Source of the DNA: Silene noctiflora | Lineage: Eukaryota; Streptophyta; Magnoliopsida; Caryophyllales; Caryophyllaceae | Reading direction: 5' to 3' | Length of the DNA: 31,804 bases | Assembly (NCBI GenBank): GCA_009801015.1 | Contig: VHZZ01001324.1 | Location: 44,031-75,834 of the forward strand | Part shown: positions 1 to 9,837 of the stretch, piece after piece | Position numbering within the stretch: position 1 is the first letter of the stretch | How the letters are laid out: each line of letters opens with the position of its first letter | Program-made: the position numbers and the translations under genes | The notes under the pieces: model-generated | What the model saw: only the letters and a program-made list of their open reading frames with translations | Databases searched by the model: none | What the model was told of the DNA's origin: nothing

Positions 1-222
1 GTGCAACGTCAAACCATACGAGTTCAACATATCTCCGGCCAGGACCAACTAGCTGATGCCCTAATGAAACCGCTACCCACATCGCGCTGTCATGACTTAC
101 GACCCAAGATTAGACTCGTCTCTCGACCGTCCATCTTGCGGGGGCGTGTTAGGAATATCTTAAAAGATAATCTCAAGAATCAATCACATGATCAATCTAC
201 TCCCACAATCAAGCAAAGTTAA
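1..222 (+). CDS. Ty1-copia polyprotein, C-terminal end (partial)
   Basis: This is the last part of a copia-type Pol polyprotein, at the end of the RNase H region; the rest lies upstream of the window. The reading frame is open from base 1 and contains HISGQDQLADALMKPLPTS followed by FHxLRxKxxLV-like sequence and a RGRVRN ending. That is the usual C-terminus of plant copia polyproteins (family knowledge). The element replicates by reverse transcription and integration. The frame runs past the polypurine tract (about 139-146) into the LTR and stops at 220-222, so the native stop has either been lost or lies inside the LTR. Because only the tail is visible, I cannot say whether the whole element is intact. 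Confidence 0.85.
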   Translation: MQRQTIRVQHISGQDQLADALMKPLPTSRCHDLRPKIRLVSRPSILRGRVRNILKDNLKNQSHDQSTPTIKQS

Positions 223-400
223 TCGTGATTATTCTACAATTTTATAATTATAGCAAGATATTATTTTTTGCCTTGTTTATAGCACAAATTATGCTAATCT
301 TTATTGTATAACCTTATTTATCTCACATGTAAATACTATATAATGTAACTTGTTTATGAAATGTAAATCATCCAATTATCCAAATCTTATACTAGTAAGG
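147..400 (+). repeat. 3' LTR of the copia element (end uncertain)
   Basis: A G-rich polypurine tract ends just before TGTTAGGAATATC at 147, the usual TG start of a plant copia LTR. The following sequence is AT-rich and non-coding. I could not fix the terminal CA or a target-site duplication, so the right boundary is a guess. Confidence 0.6.
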
Positions 401-416
401 TGTACGTATAGCCTCC

Positions 417-1088
417 TCAGCTTGGAGCTTTATCATCATATTGGCCACCATCACTACCACCACGGGCAGCTGCATAAGAAGAGACCGCCTCACGGAAAGT
501 AGCGATAACATGAGCAAGGTCAGCAACAGCCTTGGACGTAGCCTCGGCAGCCTGCTTTGCCGAAGAGGCGGTTAAGCAGGCAGCCTTAATGTCCGGCTTC
601 GGTGACTGGGAATAATAAAACACGATCAAAATTTACGCTAAAAATATTGAATTCGGGTGAATATTTAAGAATCAACCACTAAGCTTAAACCTTAAGAGCC
701 GAATGATAATTTTACACTAAAATATGAATGTTCAACAGGGGTCAGGCGATTAACTCCTTCCAGATATAACTAAGGTCCTCAAATCAATTGCACTAACGAC
801 AAACAGACAATCATCAAAACTAACGTACCGGATGTCGTCCGGAAGCCTAGAGAGGGCATTGCTGTAAAGGTCACCCATACTCAGAATGGCCATCCTCACC
901 CTGCGCTTTGTATTAATAAGAGCTTGTTCTTTGAGAGAAAGTACATAGTTGATAGTTTGTTTTCCAACTCATTAATCTCCTTTAGCTCGTTCCAGTAAAT
1001 GGATTTGGAACTCTTGGCGGCGGAGATGACTATGTGACTTTGTGTAAAGGGACACGACGCCGATGACGAGTATTTGGGATCTTTCCAT
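417..1088 (-). pseudogene. Unrecognised two-exon gene, probably decayed
   Basis: I do not recognise the product. On the minus strand an ATG at 1088 opens a short frame that stops after about 38 codons. A +1-frame segment reading AAKSSKSIYWNELKEINELE follows. The original frame then resumes as a clean block reading GKQTINYVLSLKEQALIN, then RRVRMAILSMGDLYSNAL, and RLPDDI. A GTTAGT donor at 824 and a TTATTCCCAG acceptor at 606 join this in phase to an alanine-rich, probably helical tail (S at 605 to the stop at 417) containing AKQAAEATSKAVADLAHVIA. The two frame changes near the start suggest a pseudogene, although a small intron could also explain them. Base composition is higher in GC than the surroundings. 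Confidence 0.4.
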
Positions 1089-2641
1089 TGCTAGGGTTTC
1101 AAGAGTTATTCTTGCAATGCCTTCAAAACTTCGATACTTTGCATTACTCCCGTTATTGTAATTGTAGTTATAATATGTCAGTATGTGGTAACCATTGGGT
1201 GCTACTATCCGTCATCGATATAATTACTAGTATTATCAACAATACAAATTGTTCTATAACATCAATTTTAACAAAAAATTAGCGCAATAACACTAAAACC
1301 AACTGAATAATTTAATAAACTTTTCTATAGTACATTTAGTTTATACATGCTGGTCTAGCCTTAAATGGTGCAAAGTATGAGCTACAGACTTTTGCTGAAA
1401 CTCCTCTTCATCCTTGGTTAAACTCGGTCTAATAAGTGAATCCTAAATAATGGGTCTCGCGGGAACACATAATCATAATTTGACACGTACGCCGACGATG
1501 ACAGATGTCATTTTTATTTGGTATAAAAGTCACTTTTATTAATTAATAACATGATGATTACATGTAATATCTGTTAAATGTGTTAACATGTCAATCCGAC
1601 CTGATTTCAACCCATATTACTTATACGTGTTGGATCGTGTAGTAAGAACCCAATCCTAACTCGATCCATTTAACTTTCATGTTAACCAATTACTAAAGGA
1701 TTTAAATGTCTCAATCTGAATCTGACCCCGAACCTGCTAATAACTTCATGTCAAGTTCGTATCATATTATGAGGTCGTATTACTATTTACGAGCTCTATT
1801 TACATGCATAGTATACGCAAACTCTCGAAATTTGTCCATGGATAGATTTACGTTGCATTTTGTTAGTCATGCATGCTAATAAGTAAGTATTGGTGTGGTA
1901 CCTAACAATGGTTGAATGTGAGAAAAATAATGCATTAATTAATACAACAAAAATGAAATGAACAAGAAGATAGGACACGTTTAAGGAAATCCATAGAGTT
2001 GAAGTAAACAAAGATGACAATTGTCAACACACACTCTTTAACTTGTTAACACATTACCTCTACAGGTATCAAAGATAGTGGATTAACAATGCTCTTGTCT
2101 CTCCTTGGAACTTCAATAAACACTAACCTTATAATAAACCCAATTAAATTCTACTCTACCAGGATCGCACCATTACAAACAAATGAACATTTTATCATAA
2201 ATAATGATCATTTTATTATAAATACTGATCTTTTTATTATTATTTTTTAGACGAAATTACACGTATAACGGTCGTACCCTAAAAGTAATGATAAATAAGT
2301 AATAGTAACAGTTTATATATGTTGGTGTTACTTATGTAAGTTTGGCACCATACACGTGTGACATCAACCATCTTTGTTCTTCAACAAATTTACGTACAAA
2401 AACTAATAAAATAAAACAAAATTAGACGTAAAATAAATGGTTAAGAAAGTGGGTGTAAAGAGTGATCCATGAGTAGAAAAATGTGAGTGTATATAAAATG
2501 TGTGTAATGCGAATTTAGCGGTGCCTACTTTTTAGGGAGATTAACCATAAATGTTGGGTCATTATATCAGAGTTTAGTGTGTTAAGCTAAGTAAAAGGAG
2601 TTGGTAATTTTTCATGGTAAAAATAGTGAACAAGAAGAACA

Positions 2642-2642
<1 letters not shown>
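1089..2642. other. Intergenic stretch without a recognisable gene
   Basis: AT-rich DNA with only short chance reading frames. It contains low-complexity runs around 2190-2250 (repeats of a tttattata type). It must hold the promoter and 5' leader of the MBD gene downstream, but I cannot place a convincing TATA box. Confidence 0.5.

Positions 2643-2687
<45 letters not shown>
2643..2687 (+). repeat. (AAT)n microsatellite abutting the MBD start codon
   Basis: Fourteen uninterrupted ATA triplets run from 2643 to 2684 and the ATG of the MBD gene follows at 2685. The tract lies in the presumed 5' leader. Confidence 0.9.
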
Positions 2688-2689
<2 letters not shown>

Positions 2690-5648
2690 AGAGCAAGTAA
2701 TTAAGGGTGAAGATTTTTTACTTGAAGGGCTGCCTGAAGGATGGAAGGTCGAGATTCGAGTTCGAAAAACTGGCAAAAAAGACAGGGTATTTTATTTTTA
2801 TTTTTATTTTTTTATCGTCGAATTCTCATTTTCTTGACTTTTGTTTAATTTTTGGTTTATAAGTTTGTGTGTGGATGATTATTTTCTGATAAATGTATAA
2901 AGTTATGTAACAGACACCAGATTATGTTATGTTTAGTTATATAAATTTTTGAGTCCTCCGAAAGGACCGTATTCCTTATTTCCTTACATATAAGCCTTTA
3001 TAATATTTCATTTGGTGGATTGTCTTTAGGTACAAGGAGGACGCTCCTCCCGAAGAATACAAGTATTTTTCTTAGTTATATGAGAGTATTTTTTTTGTAC
3101 CTTTATAACACCATACTGAAGATTACATATATCCAATCTCCTTACTTTTCGTGCATTAATAATAAAATTTTAGGCATTTAGGGACAGACGTAGCCAGAAA
3201 TGAAATTTTGGGGAAGCACCATTTCTTCTTGTAGTTTAGTATCTTTGTCAAGACCGTATTTTTTGAGATTTTCGGTAACAGTCCTAACATAAATCAACAA
3301 TTTTAACTATTTTTTTTGAGATTTTCTTCTTGTAGTATAGTATCTTTGCCAAGACCGTATTTTTGAGACCCTATTCTACTACAGTACTACTCCATTGAGG
3401 CGGTTAGCCACTCGGACTTTGCATCTGAGTATTGCACACGGTTGTATGTTAAAGAGTGTCAGAATTCTAAATTGGTGAAACAGACTTGTATTTTAACCGT
3501 AACCCGAAGAGTCATAGTGTCGGGTCATGTGAACGTGTAACTCTGTCAAATTTATGTATCGAAAGTCGACACATTACAGGTTACATACTTTTGTAAATGT
3601 GATTCGTATTGTGCAGTACTGATGGAAGTGATGCTTATGTTTGCAGTACTACACTGATCCTGAACATGGGTATATATTTCGGTCTATTAAGGATATAGAC
3701 CGATATCTTCTAACCGGAAAGTTGGGAAGGCATGTAACAAAAACAAAGCCAAAGGAATCAAACAGTGGCACTGCAAATGTCGAATGTGATGAACTTAGTG
3801 TAAGTGCACCTTGAAAATTGAAATTCCTATTGTAGTTCTAAATAATCGCATTAATGTATACTTATGTGCTGTTTCAACAATTTTGTTTTCTTTTCTATTG
3901 GTGCTCGGCCTTATCGCAATATCGCCTTAGTTATGTTGGCTGATTACCAAGGAGCTGTTTTTTGGCTTTGAAATTAGCTCACTAATAAACTGTACTAAAG
4001 TAACAGTCATCGGTGCTTGAAGCGTTTTGCTATTAGGTTCTCCGAAAACAACCTCTACAACTCTGTTTTTGATATGGATAAAAAAGTTGCGAACTAATGA
4101 TCTGGCTCCGTTTCCTGACATAAACGGGCGATTCTGAGAGAAGGGTGGTAATTTCCTAACTTTTTATGTTTCCTCAATTCTCGTCAACTGAGACAGGATG
4201 TATCACAACAGAAGGAATTGATCAAACCAGATGGAATGAATGAGGTGAAGTTTCAGCTATCAGATGAAATGAAAGAGGTGAAGTTTCAGCTATCAGATGA
4301 AATGAAAGAGGTAAAGTTTCAACTATGTACAAGAACTTTATTATGGTGCTCCGAAATCCTGCATTTTTGTTGCCCTTAAAGACACGATCTTTTTTCCAGC
4401 CATGTCTTGGTCTAGAAGCCCAGGGACAGGAAATAGGTGAAAACACATCTAAGCGAAAGGCTTCCACCACAGCTCATGACTCGAAAGGTGCAGCGAAGAA
4501 AAAGATCAGTAGACCCTCCACCGCGAAGTCTTCCAGATCTCCGAAGAAAAAAGAGAGTCCACGTTTCTTTATGCTTGATTCTGATCAGTGTATGCCTCTA
4601 AACTTGCATCCCAAATTAGTGTTTGTGTAATTTCCTCCCTCGTCTTTCTTGTTCATATGTACCAAGGTACAATCTAGGCCGGTAAAGACTAATTAATCAC
4701 CTAAAAAAGTGCAAGACAAAAATTCGGGTAAGATGATCTTACAATAGGACTTGATAAGACATCAATGCTTCGAGATGAGCGTTTTTATATTCAACTTTTT
4801 TAGGTGCACAAAAAGCCGCAATCGACATACCAAACCTAGGAGATGGTCAGACCCAAACGTTTTTATATTCCAGATAAGCAGTTTTTATATTTCAACTTCC
4901 CCATAATCTTGATACTCATTATGCCCTACTGGAAGATGGTCTTACCCAAACTTTTTTTAGGTGCACAGAAAGCCGCAAGGCCAGTTTTTTTTGGTGACGG
5001 ATAAAATCATATCACTTTAATGACTTCACATAAAAGCTTGCAGATTTCTGCAAGATTGCAGTGACATGCTGATGTTAGGATGTTATCTTCTGTGTATTTT
5101 GTGATATTTTGTGCATCACAGGTGATGAGACCGATGCAATTGACATACCAAACCTAGGAGAAATTATAGATTCATTGCGCAAGGAGAAAGAGGGTCATAA
5201 AACCGTCTATATTTCAGCACCAGATATTGGATCCCTTCTAGGAGGACAAACATCTGAAACGAGGGCTAAACCCAATCAGGGACATGACACCAAGCCTCAC
5301 TTCCGTCTACCAGTAAGCCAATACATTACTAATATTCCAAACATGCCTTATATTCCAACATCCATGCTGCCAAAACAGGAATGGGGGCCAAAGAACGTTG
5401 CAAGTCCTTACCAAAGCTCAACAACCTTGGAGAAGTTCGGTAGACTAAACAGTGAAAGTAGGCCAATAGGTGTGCCAGGGTGCCCTCTTTTTGGCAACTT
5501 ACTTACTGATCCATGCATCGACTTCGCTTTCAAGACTCTTACCGGAACAACGCCGTTTGGCAATAAGACAAGTGTTGAGGACCGCTTCTCGCCTCAGCAA
5601 CTTGGCTCATCAAGGATGCTAAGTCAAGGTGGCCCTTGCCAGTCCTGA
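2685..5648 (+). CDS. MBD13: Methyl-CpG-binding domain protein, MBD13-like (five exons)
   Basis: A nuclear protein expected to bind methylated DNA through an MBD fold. Proposed exons are 2685-2786, 3647-3799, 4197-4310, 4400-4562 and 5122-5648, about 352 residues. The MBD spans residues ~14-60: LPEGWKVEIRVRKTGKKDR (16-34) joins YYTDPEHGYIFRSIKDIDR (35-53) across intron 1, the expected MBD join. Next come a repeated DEMKEVKFQLS segment, a lysine/serine-rich region with KRKAS and SPKKKESPR, and a C-terminus with DPCIDFAFKTLTG, which I associate with plant MBD13-type proteins. The start is the first in-frame ATG after the AAT repeat. The exon 4 donor (CAC|GTTTCT) is weak. Donors at ~4434 or ~4488 would also keep phase and would shorten the basic region. 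Bases 5649-6291 are the 3' side shared with eL24, tail to tail. The MBD13 assignment rests on domain order and gene neighbourhood. Confidence 0.82.
3222..3370 (+). repeat. Direct repeat in MBD intron 1
   Basis: About 50 bp at 3222-3273 (ttcttcttgtagtttagtat, then tttgtcaagaccgtatt) recur at ~3322-3370 with a few changes. The spacing is about 100 bp, which suggests an old local duplication. Confidence 0.7.
4230..4328 (+). repeat. 33-bp tandem repeat, three copies, across an exon-intron border
   Basis: Units at 4230-4262, 4263-4295 and 4296-4328. The first two encode D(G/E)M(N/K)EVKFQLS. The third carries GTAAAG where the others have GTGAAG, and the exon 3 donor is placed there, at 4311. Confidence 0.8.
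4803..4985 (+). repeat. Decayed partial copies of the start of MBD exon 5
   Basis: At 4803-4845, 'aggtgcacaaaaagccgcaa' followed by tcgacataccaaacctagga resembles the exon 5 start at 5121-5160 (ggtgatgagaccgatgcaat, then tgacataccaaacctaggag). A second, shorter match, aggtgcacagaaagccgcaa, lies at ~4960-4980. Around them gtttttatatt(c) and gatggtc(a/t)(g/t)acccaaac motifs repeat. The copies are in the intron and not open over any length. Confidence 0.65.
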
Positions 5649-6291
5649 TATAACATGTATATGTAGACTCAGTTAAATGGAGGCACGCCAATTAACTTCT
5701 CATCTGACAAACGTATAAAACCAATATAGTTATTGCTTACATGGGTGAATACAGAAGGTGTGACAAATAAAGGTTGGAAGGAGGAGTTAGATGGCGTTCC
5801 CCCAAAGGTTAGGGTGTTTCGACCAATAGTCATAAATCGAAGATCATCTAGATTTCCATCTTCGGTTTTCTTTTCCTTGTAACATACAAAGTGACAATCT
5901 AGTTGTACATATCGGATGTATGTATCAAATAACAAAAATAAGATCAAACCTTTTAGTTGTAAAATTTGCTGAATTGTACTCCAATTCGTAGATTTCTAGT
6001 GCTATATTAATGCATAAACAGCAGATTGGTAATGTTCAGTTTAGCTTCCTGGTTTTAGAGCTTTCTGAGTGTGATTATTCAAAAATAGTAAAAACCGGAT
6101 AAGAATGCCATCAAACAATCAACATGGCTGTGAAAACGAGGCCAAGGTGATGAGAAAAATAAAGAACTCGGTTTAACCAAAAATCTCGCGATTCAGCGTT
6201 AGGTGTTTGAAATACGAAGTGAAACATAACAAGGCACAAAGTTGCACAAGTCTTCAACTAGACAAATCTACGACTAGGAAAGTGATTTTGT
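5649..6291. other. Tail-to-tail intergenic region (3' UTRs of MBD gene and eL24)
   Basis: There is no coding signal. The region must contain both 3' UTRs and both polyadenylation regions. I see no transposon-like structure here. Confidence 0.5.
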
Positions 6292-8470
6292 TCAGCGCTT
6301 TCCACCACCACCACCAAGCTTAGGGCCTTTAGCGGCTCCTCCCTTAGGTATTCCCTTTCCTTGAGCCTTTGACGTCTTGGCTACTACCTCGGCTTTCTTT
6401 GCACGCTTTTCATCCTTGGTCTTCTTGATCCTTTCCTTGATCTCACTGGTAATAAATTAATGTTAGATTATTGAAGACGCTGAAAGAGATCTAAAAACCC
6501 ATATAGGCTGTGACTAAGCTACATTGGTCGTACTCAGTTTGAAGTATACTATACGTCCATATGAGTGTTGTCAAACCCATGATGGAGCATCAAGTGTGTG
6601 TGTGTGTCCGGCATAGGTTGCAGGATAAGATGTAGCGTAGGGACAATGGTAACAGATGTAAACGTAAAACTCTGAACTAACCGTAGAGCAGCCTCTCGAG
6701 CAGCATCTCTTACTTCCGGCTTCTCAGCTCTCTTCTTCTGGATGACTTCCAAAGTAGCACCAACAATGGACCTTGAGTATGGCTTCTTGGTGGCTCTTCT
6801 CCTCTTTTTCACAGCTTCAGCAGAAATATCCTGCAAAATATATGAAATTCAATACAGTAAAGCTAACGATAATCAATTATGCTTGTGTAACTCTCGACAA
6901 TTAGAAATTAATAAACTCTTAAATGATGCTCACAATAATAGAAAGAAAACCAAGGACTAACCTTCTTGTGCTGCTTTCTGTAGACAGCTGTCCAGCAAAG
7001 CTTTGCTGGCCTAAGTTTGTTGTGGAAGTACCTCTTACATTTAGAATTAACAAAAAGGAATACCTTCAAGAGCAACATCCCGTTGTCAGATAATTCGATG
7101 GCTTCTAGAATTATGGATAAAAATGAAATTACAAACACAAAATAGAGATGAGCACAGCACAAACTACTTTACCTGGGAGTCTCCTCGCACAAACCTAATA
7201 CCCCTTCCAGGATAAATCTTGGCACCGCTGAAACGGCAGAGCTCAGTTCTGAGAACAACAATCAGTATCAGTATCGAAGACTACGCAATTGACAGACTTG
7301 ACACTAGACAGTATGATTAACATACCTAGATTGTTATGAGCATAGTCTTAAGAGAAATATGACAAATACTAAAGCATCACAAATAGTAAAAATGAACCAC
7401 GTCAAGACCCCTAAAACACAACGAGGGGCAACAAACAAATTGGAAAATTGTATTCTTTTCGTAAATTTTTACTTCCTAAATCACTATGAACAATGAAAAA
7501 AACTATAACAAAGGCTTTATCCTTACTTAAGACTCTAACTAGTCTCTCATCATTGGACACAATTGCTATAAAATCACCAAATTAATACTCCGTACTCAAA
7601 AATTCAAATATAACAGACAAATGCTCTATCACCAAAAACCAAATTTATAACAAGTCACCCAGATCAATACACTCAACACATAGTCGTTGGAAAGATTTGG
7701 AGGGAAAGATAGGGGAATAACCAAATTTCCTATGTTTAGCTAGCAAAATTGAGTTAGGAAGGAAACAAAGGTGAGGGAATATTGATTCATGCGTCTTCAT
7801 TCAACAAGGCAAACCAAAATCCCTCGGAAAGGTATGATGGAAAAATGGATTGGTTCATTCCCATGGTCCTCTCCCTCCCTCCCACCTCGTCGTCTTTTTA
7901 TATTCAAACAAGCTTGAACCATTAAAGCTACTACAAATTCTACCCTACCAAGAACCCAGTACCAAATACATTAAAAGTCCACGAAAATCCTCACCAATCG
8001 ATATCGTAAAAACCCCAAATCAATCGGATCATTCACACGAATTCAAAAGGCAACAAACCGTCTCGATCAAACTATGAAATGCATCTCATTTCAATACAAC
8101 TTCAAACTAGTTCGATTACTAGATCAACCCATCTAGCCAAACAACCAACGAACCTATAATCATGTGAAAAACCCTAAATTTCTCAAATATAAAACACAAT
8201 TAAGCTCAAACTAAACAAACTAAGTTCAAAGACACAATCTTTATCACTCCAACAACAAAATTAGCAGATACCCACATCACGAAATCGCATGAATTAATAA
8301 AATCTACGAAATTAAGACAACATTTTTCACATTGAAATGCATTTCTGCATAAAATTGATCGGGAATCAAATGTAAGTCATGGATTAATCAGCAAAGATAA
8401 TGAACAAATTAGTGTAGAAATACATAGATTAGGGTAATGAGGAAGGAGAGAAAGATTACTTGAGAACCAT
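6292..8470 (-). CDS. RPL24: 60S ribosomal protein eL24 (five exons)
   Basis: Component of the large cytosolic ribosomal subunit, located at an inter-subunit bridge. In Arabidopsis the RPL24B paralogue also supports reinitiation after uORFs (family knowledge). Minus-strand exons 8470-8460, 7248-7173, 7063-6962, 6830-6682 and 6445-6292 join in phase to 163 residues, the usual plant length. Landmarks are [20 protein letters not shown] at the N-terminus, [20 protein letters not shown] from exon 3, [20 protein letters not shown] from exon 4, and a basic tail ending in [11 protein letters not shown]. No truncation or missing block is visible. Exon 1 has only 11 coding bases and is followed by a ~1.2-kb first intron, a layout common in plant ribosomal protein genes. 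The upstream region carries TGGGCT and telo-box motifs typical of co-regulated translation genes. Confidence 0.97.
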
Positions 8471-8514
8471 TGTAGCAAATGTTGTGAAATCGCGGCAGAG
8501 AGATTGAAGAAAGT

Positions 8515-8663
8515 AGAAACCCTAAGATGAGAAACTATAAATGTAGTGGTGATGAAAAATGAATTGGGGGTTATATTGCCAAAACCCTAATTTTATTTTT
8601 GGGCTGATTGTGTCACTGGATGTGATATATGGGCTTTCCTTTTAGTGAAATTTTCTTTGGGCT
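8515..8663 (-). promoter_or_regulatory. eL24 promoter: TATA-like box, telo-boxes and three TGGGCT (site II) motifs
   Basis: Reading back from the eL24 ATG, a telo-box AAACCCTA lies at 8517-8525, a TTTATAG TATA-like sequence at ~8535-8542, and a second AAAACCCTAA at 8581-8590. TGGGCT (given as read on the + strand) occurs at 8600-8605, 8630-8635 and 8658-8663, spaced about 30 bp. Site II plus telo-box is the known arrangement in plant ribosomal protein promoters. Confidence 0.7.
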
Positions 8664-9837
8664 TTTTCTTTTTTTATCCTCCGTGATTTTGCGGTGAGAC
8701 CGTCTTATGGTATGATAAATCCTGAAGATGCGAAATGTCCGAACAAAATTATAATATTCGGTTTATTTCATTATCTTTGCACAGCTAAATCTTTTTTTTG
8801 TGATGTATATCATCCGGTTTATTCCGAATACGAACTAAGTAAAACCATAAGGCCGGTAAGACTCTTACTCATGAGATATCTGAGACCTCTGATTAAGGTA
8901 AAGCGACCTCCTAAACTTTGGAATGATATGATGATAACGATTTATCTAAATATGTCGGAAGATATAATAAAATGTGAAGCTGTCAAAAAATTAACGATTT
9001 AAAAATACTTTTTATGATCGGACTCTTTGTAAATGAATCGGTCTTAATTGTAGGATTGTCTTATAAAATTATTATTTATTGGAGTATTAGTCAAGTCTTC
9101 TTTTTGTAAAGAAAAATTTTCTTCGGGTAAATTGAGTATTTTAACTTCCGTTATAGGGTTGTTTATTTATAGATTTATAGAAAAGAAAGTGTGATTTTTT
9201 TTGTGTTTGAACCTTATGTAACTAGCTGAACCTTATGTAACTAACTGAACGTTAAGTAGCCTCGTTTTATTTATGAAAGTTCATCGTCAAAAAAAAAAGA
9301 AATAGAAAAGTTGAATCCTTTGAATTGTTGTAGCTACTAGCTAGGAATAGAGTAACAATTCTTGCTTGAAGACTATAGTTATTACTCGTATCTTACGGCC
9401 TTACGGGTGTCGGGTATGTGTAAGTACATACAAAATAGCTGGATGTATGGTGCATTATGCATATCTATCATCGGGTCAATCGAAATGGTTAAAGGAAATT
9501 ACAACAATTGGTATGTGCAATAAGCCCCGTGACAACAGATTTCAATCAATTCCTACTCCAATTGGAAATGGGAGATCAAAACAAAATGGGCAGAGCATGT
9601 AATAACAGGATTAGATCTAGCGTCAGTTTGACAAACCGAATGCTTGTATCTTTTCCGCCTTCATTAAGTTCAGCAGCGTAAAATCAGACAGAAACGAATC
9701 AAGGCCATTCTGCGGAGCTACAAATTGAAAATGTGAATGCATCCGATATGAACCAAGATTCCGAAAAGTACATCCTAATTTATGTACAGAAGGTGTAAGT
9801 GTATTACTACTTAGCAGTGTCAGCAGGAAACATTCAT
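8664..9837. other. Region between eL24 promoter and ARFRP1 stop
   Basis: No recognisable gene. A 102-codon open frame at 8694-9002 has no familiar motif. It begins with a gtgagaccgtctta segment of the kind scattered in this genome's repeats. A 19-bp tandem repeat lies at ~9209-9263. The part next to 9838 should be the ARFRP1 3' UTR. Confidence 0.5.
9209..9263 (+). repeat. 19-bp tandem repeat, about three copies
   Basis: Unit gaaccttatgtaactagct at 9209-9227. A copy at 9228-9246 has one change and a third at 9247 onward is degraded. Confidence 0.75.

Noticed and set aside
2601..2684. Open frame with a run of 14 isoleucines ahead of the MBD domain
   Set aside because: It is translation of the AAT microsatellite with no upstream in-frame ATG. 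The real start is 2685.
8694..9002. 102-codon open frame downstream of a gtgagaccgtc repeat
   Set aside because: No motif, no convincing promoter context, AT-biased composition; treated as chance or old repeat.
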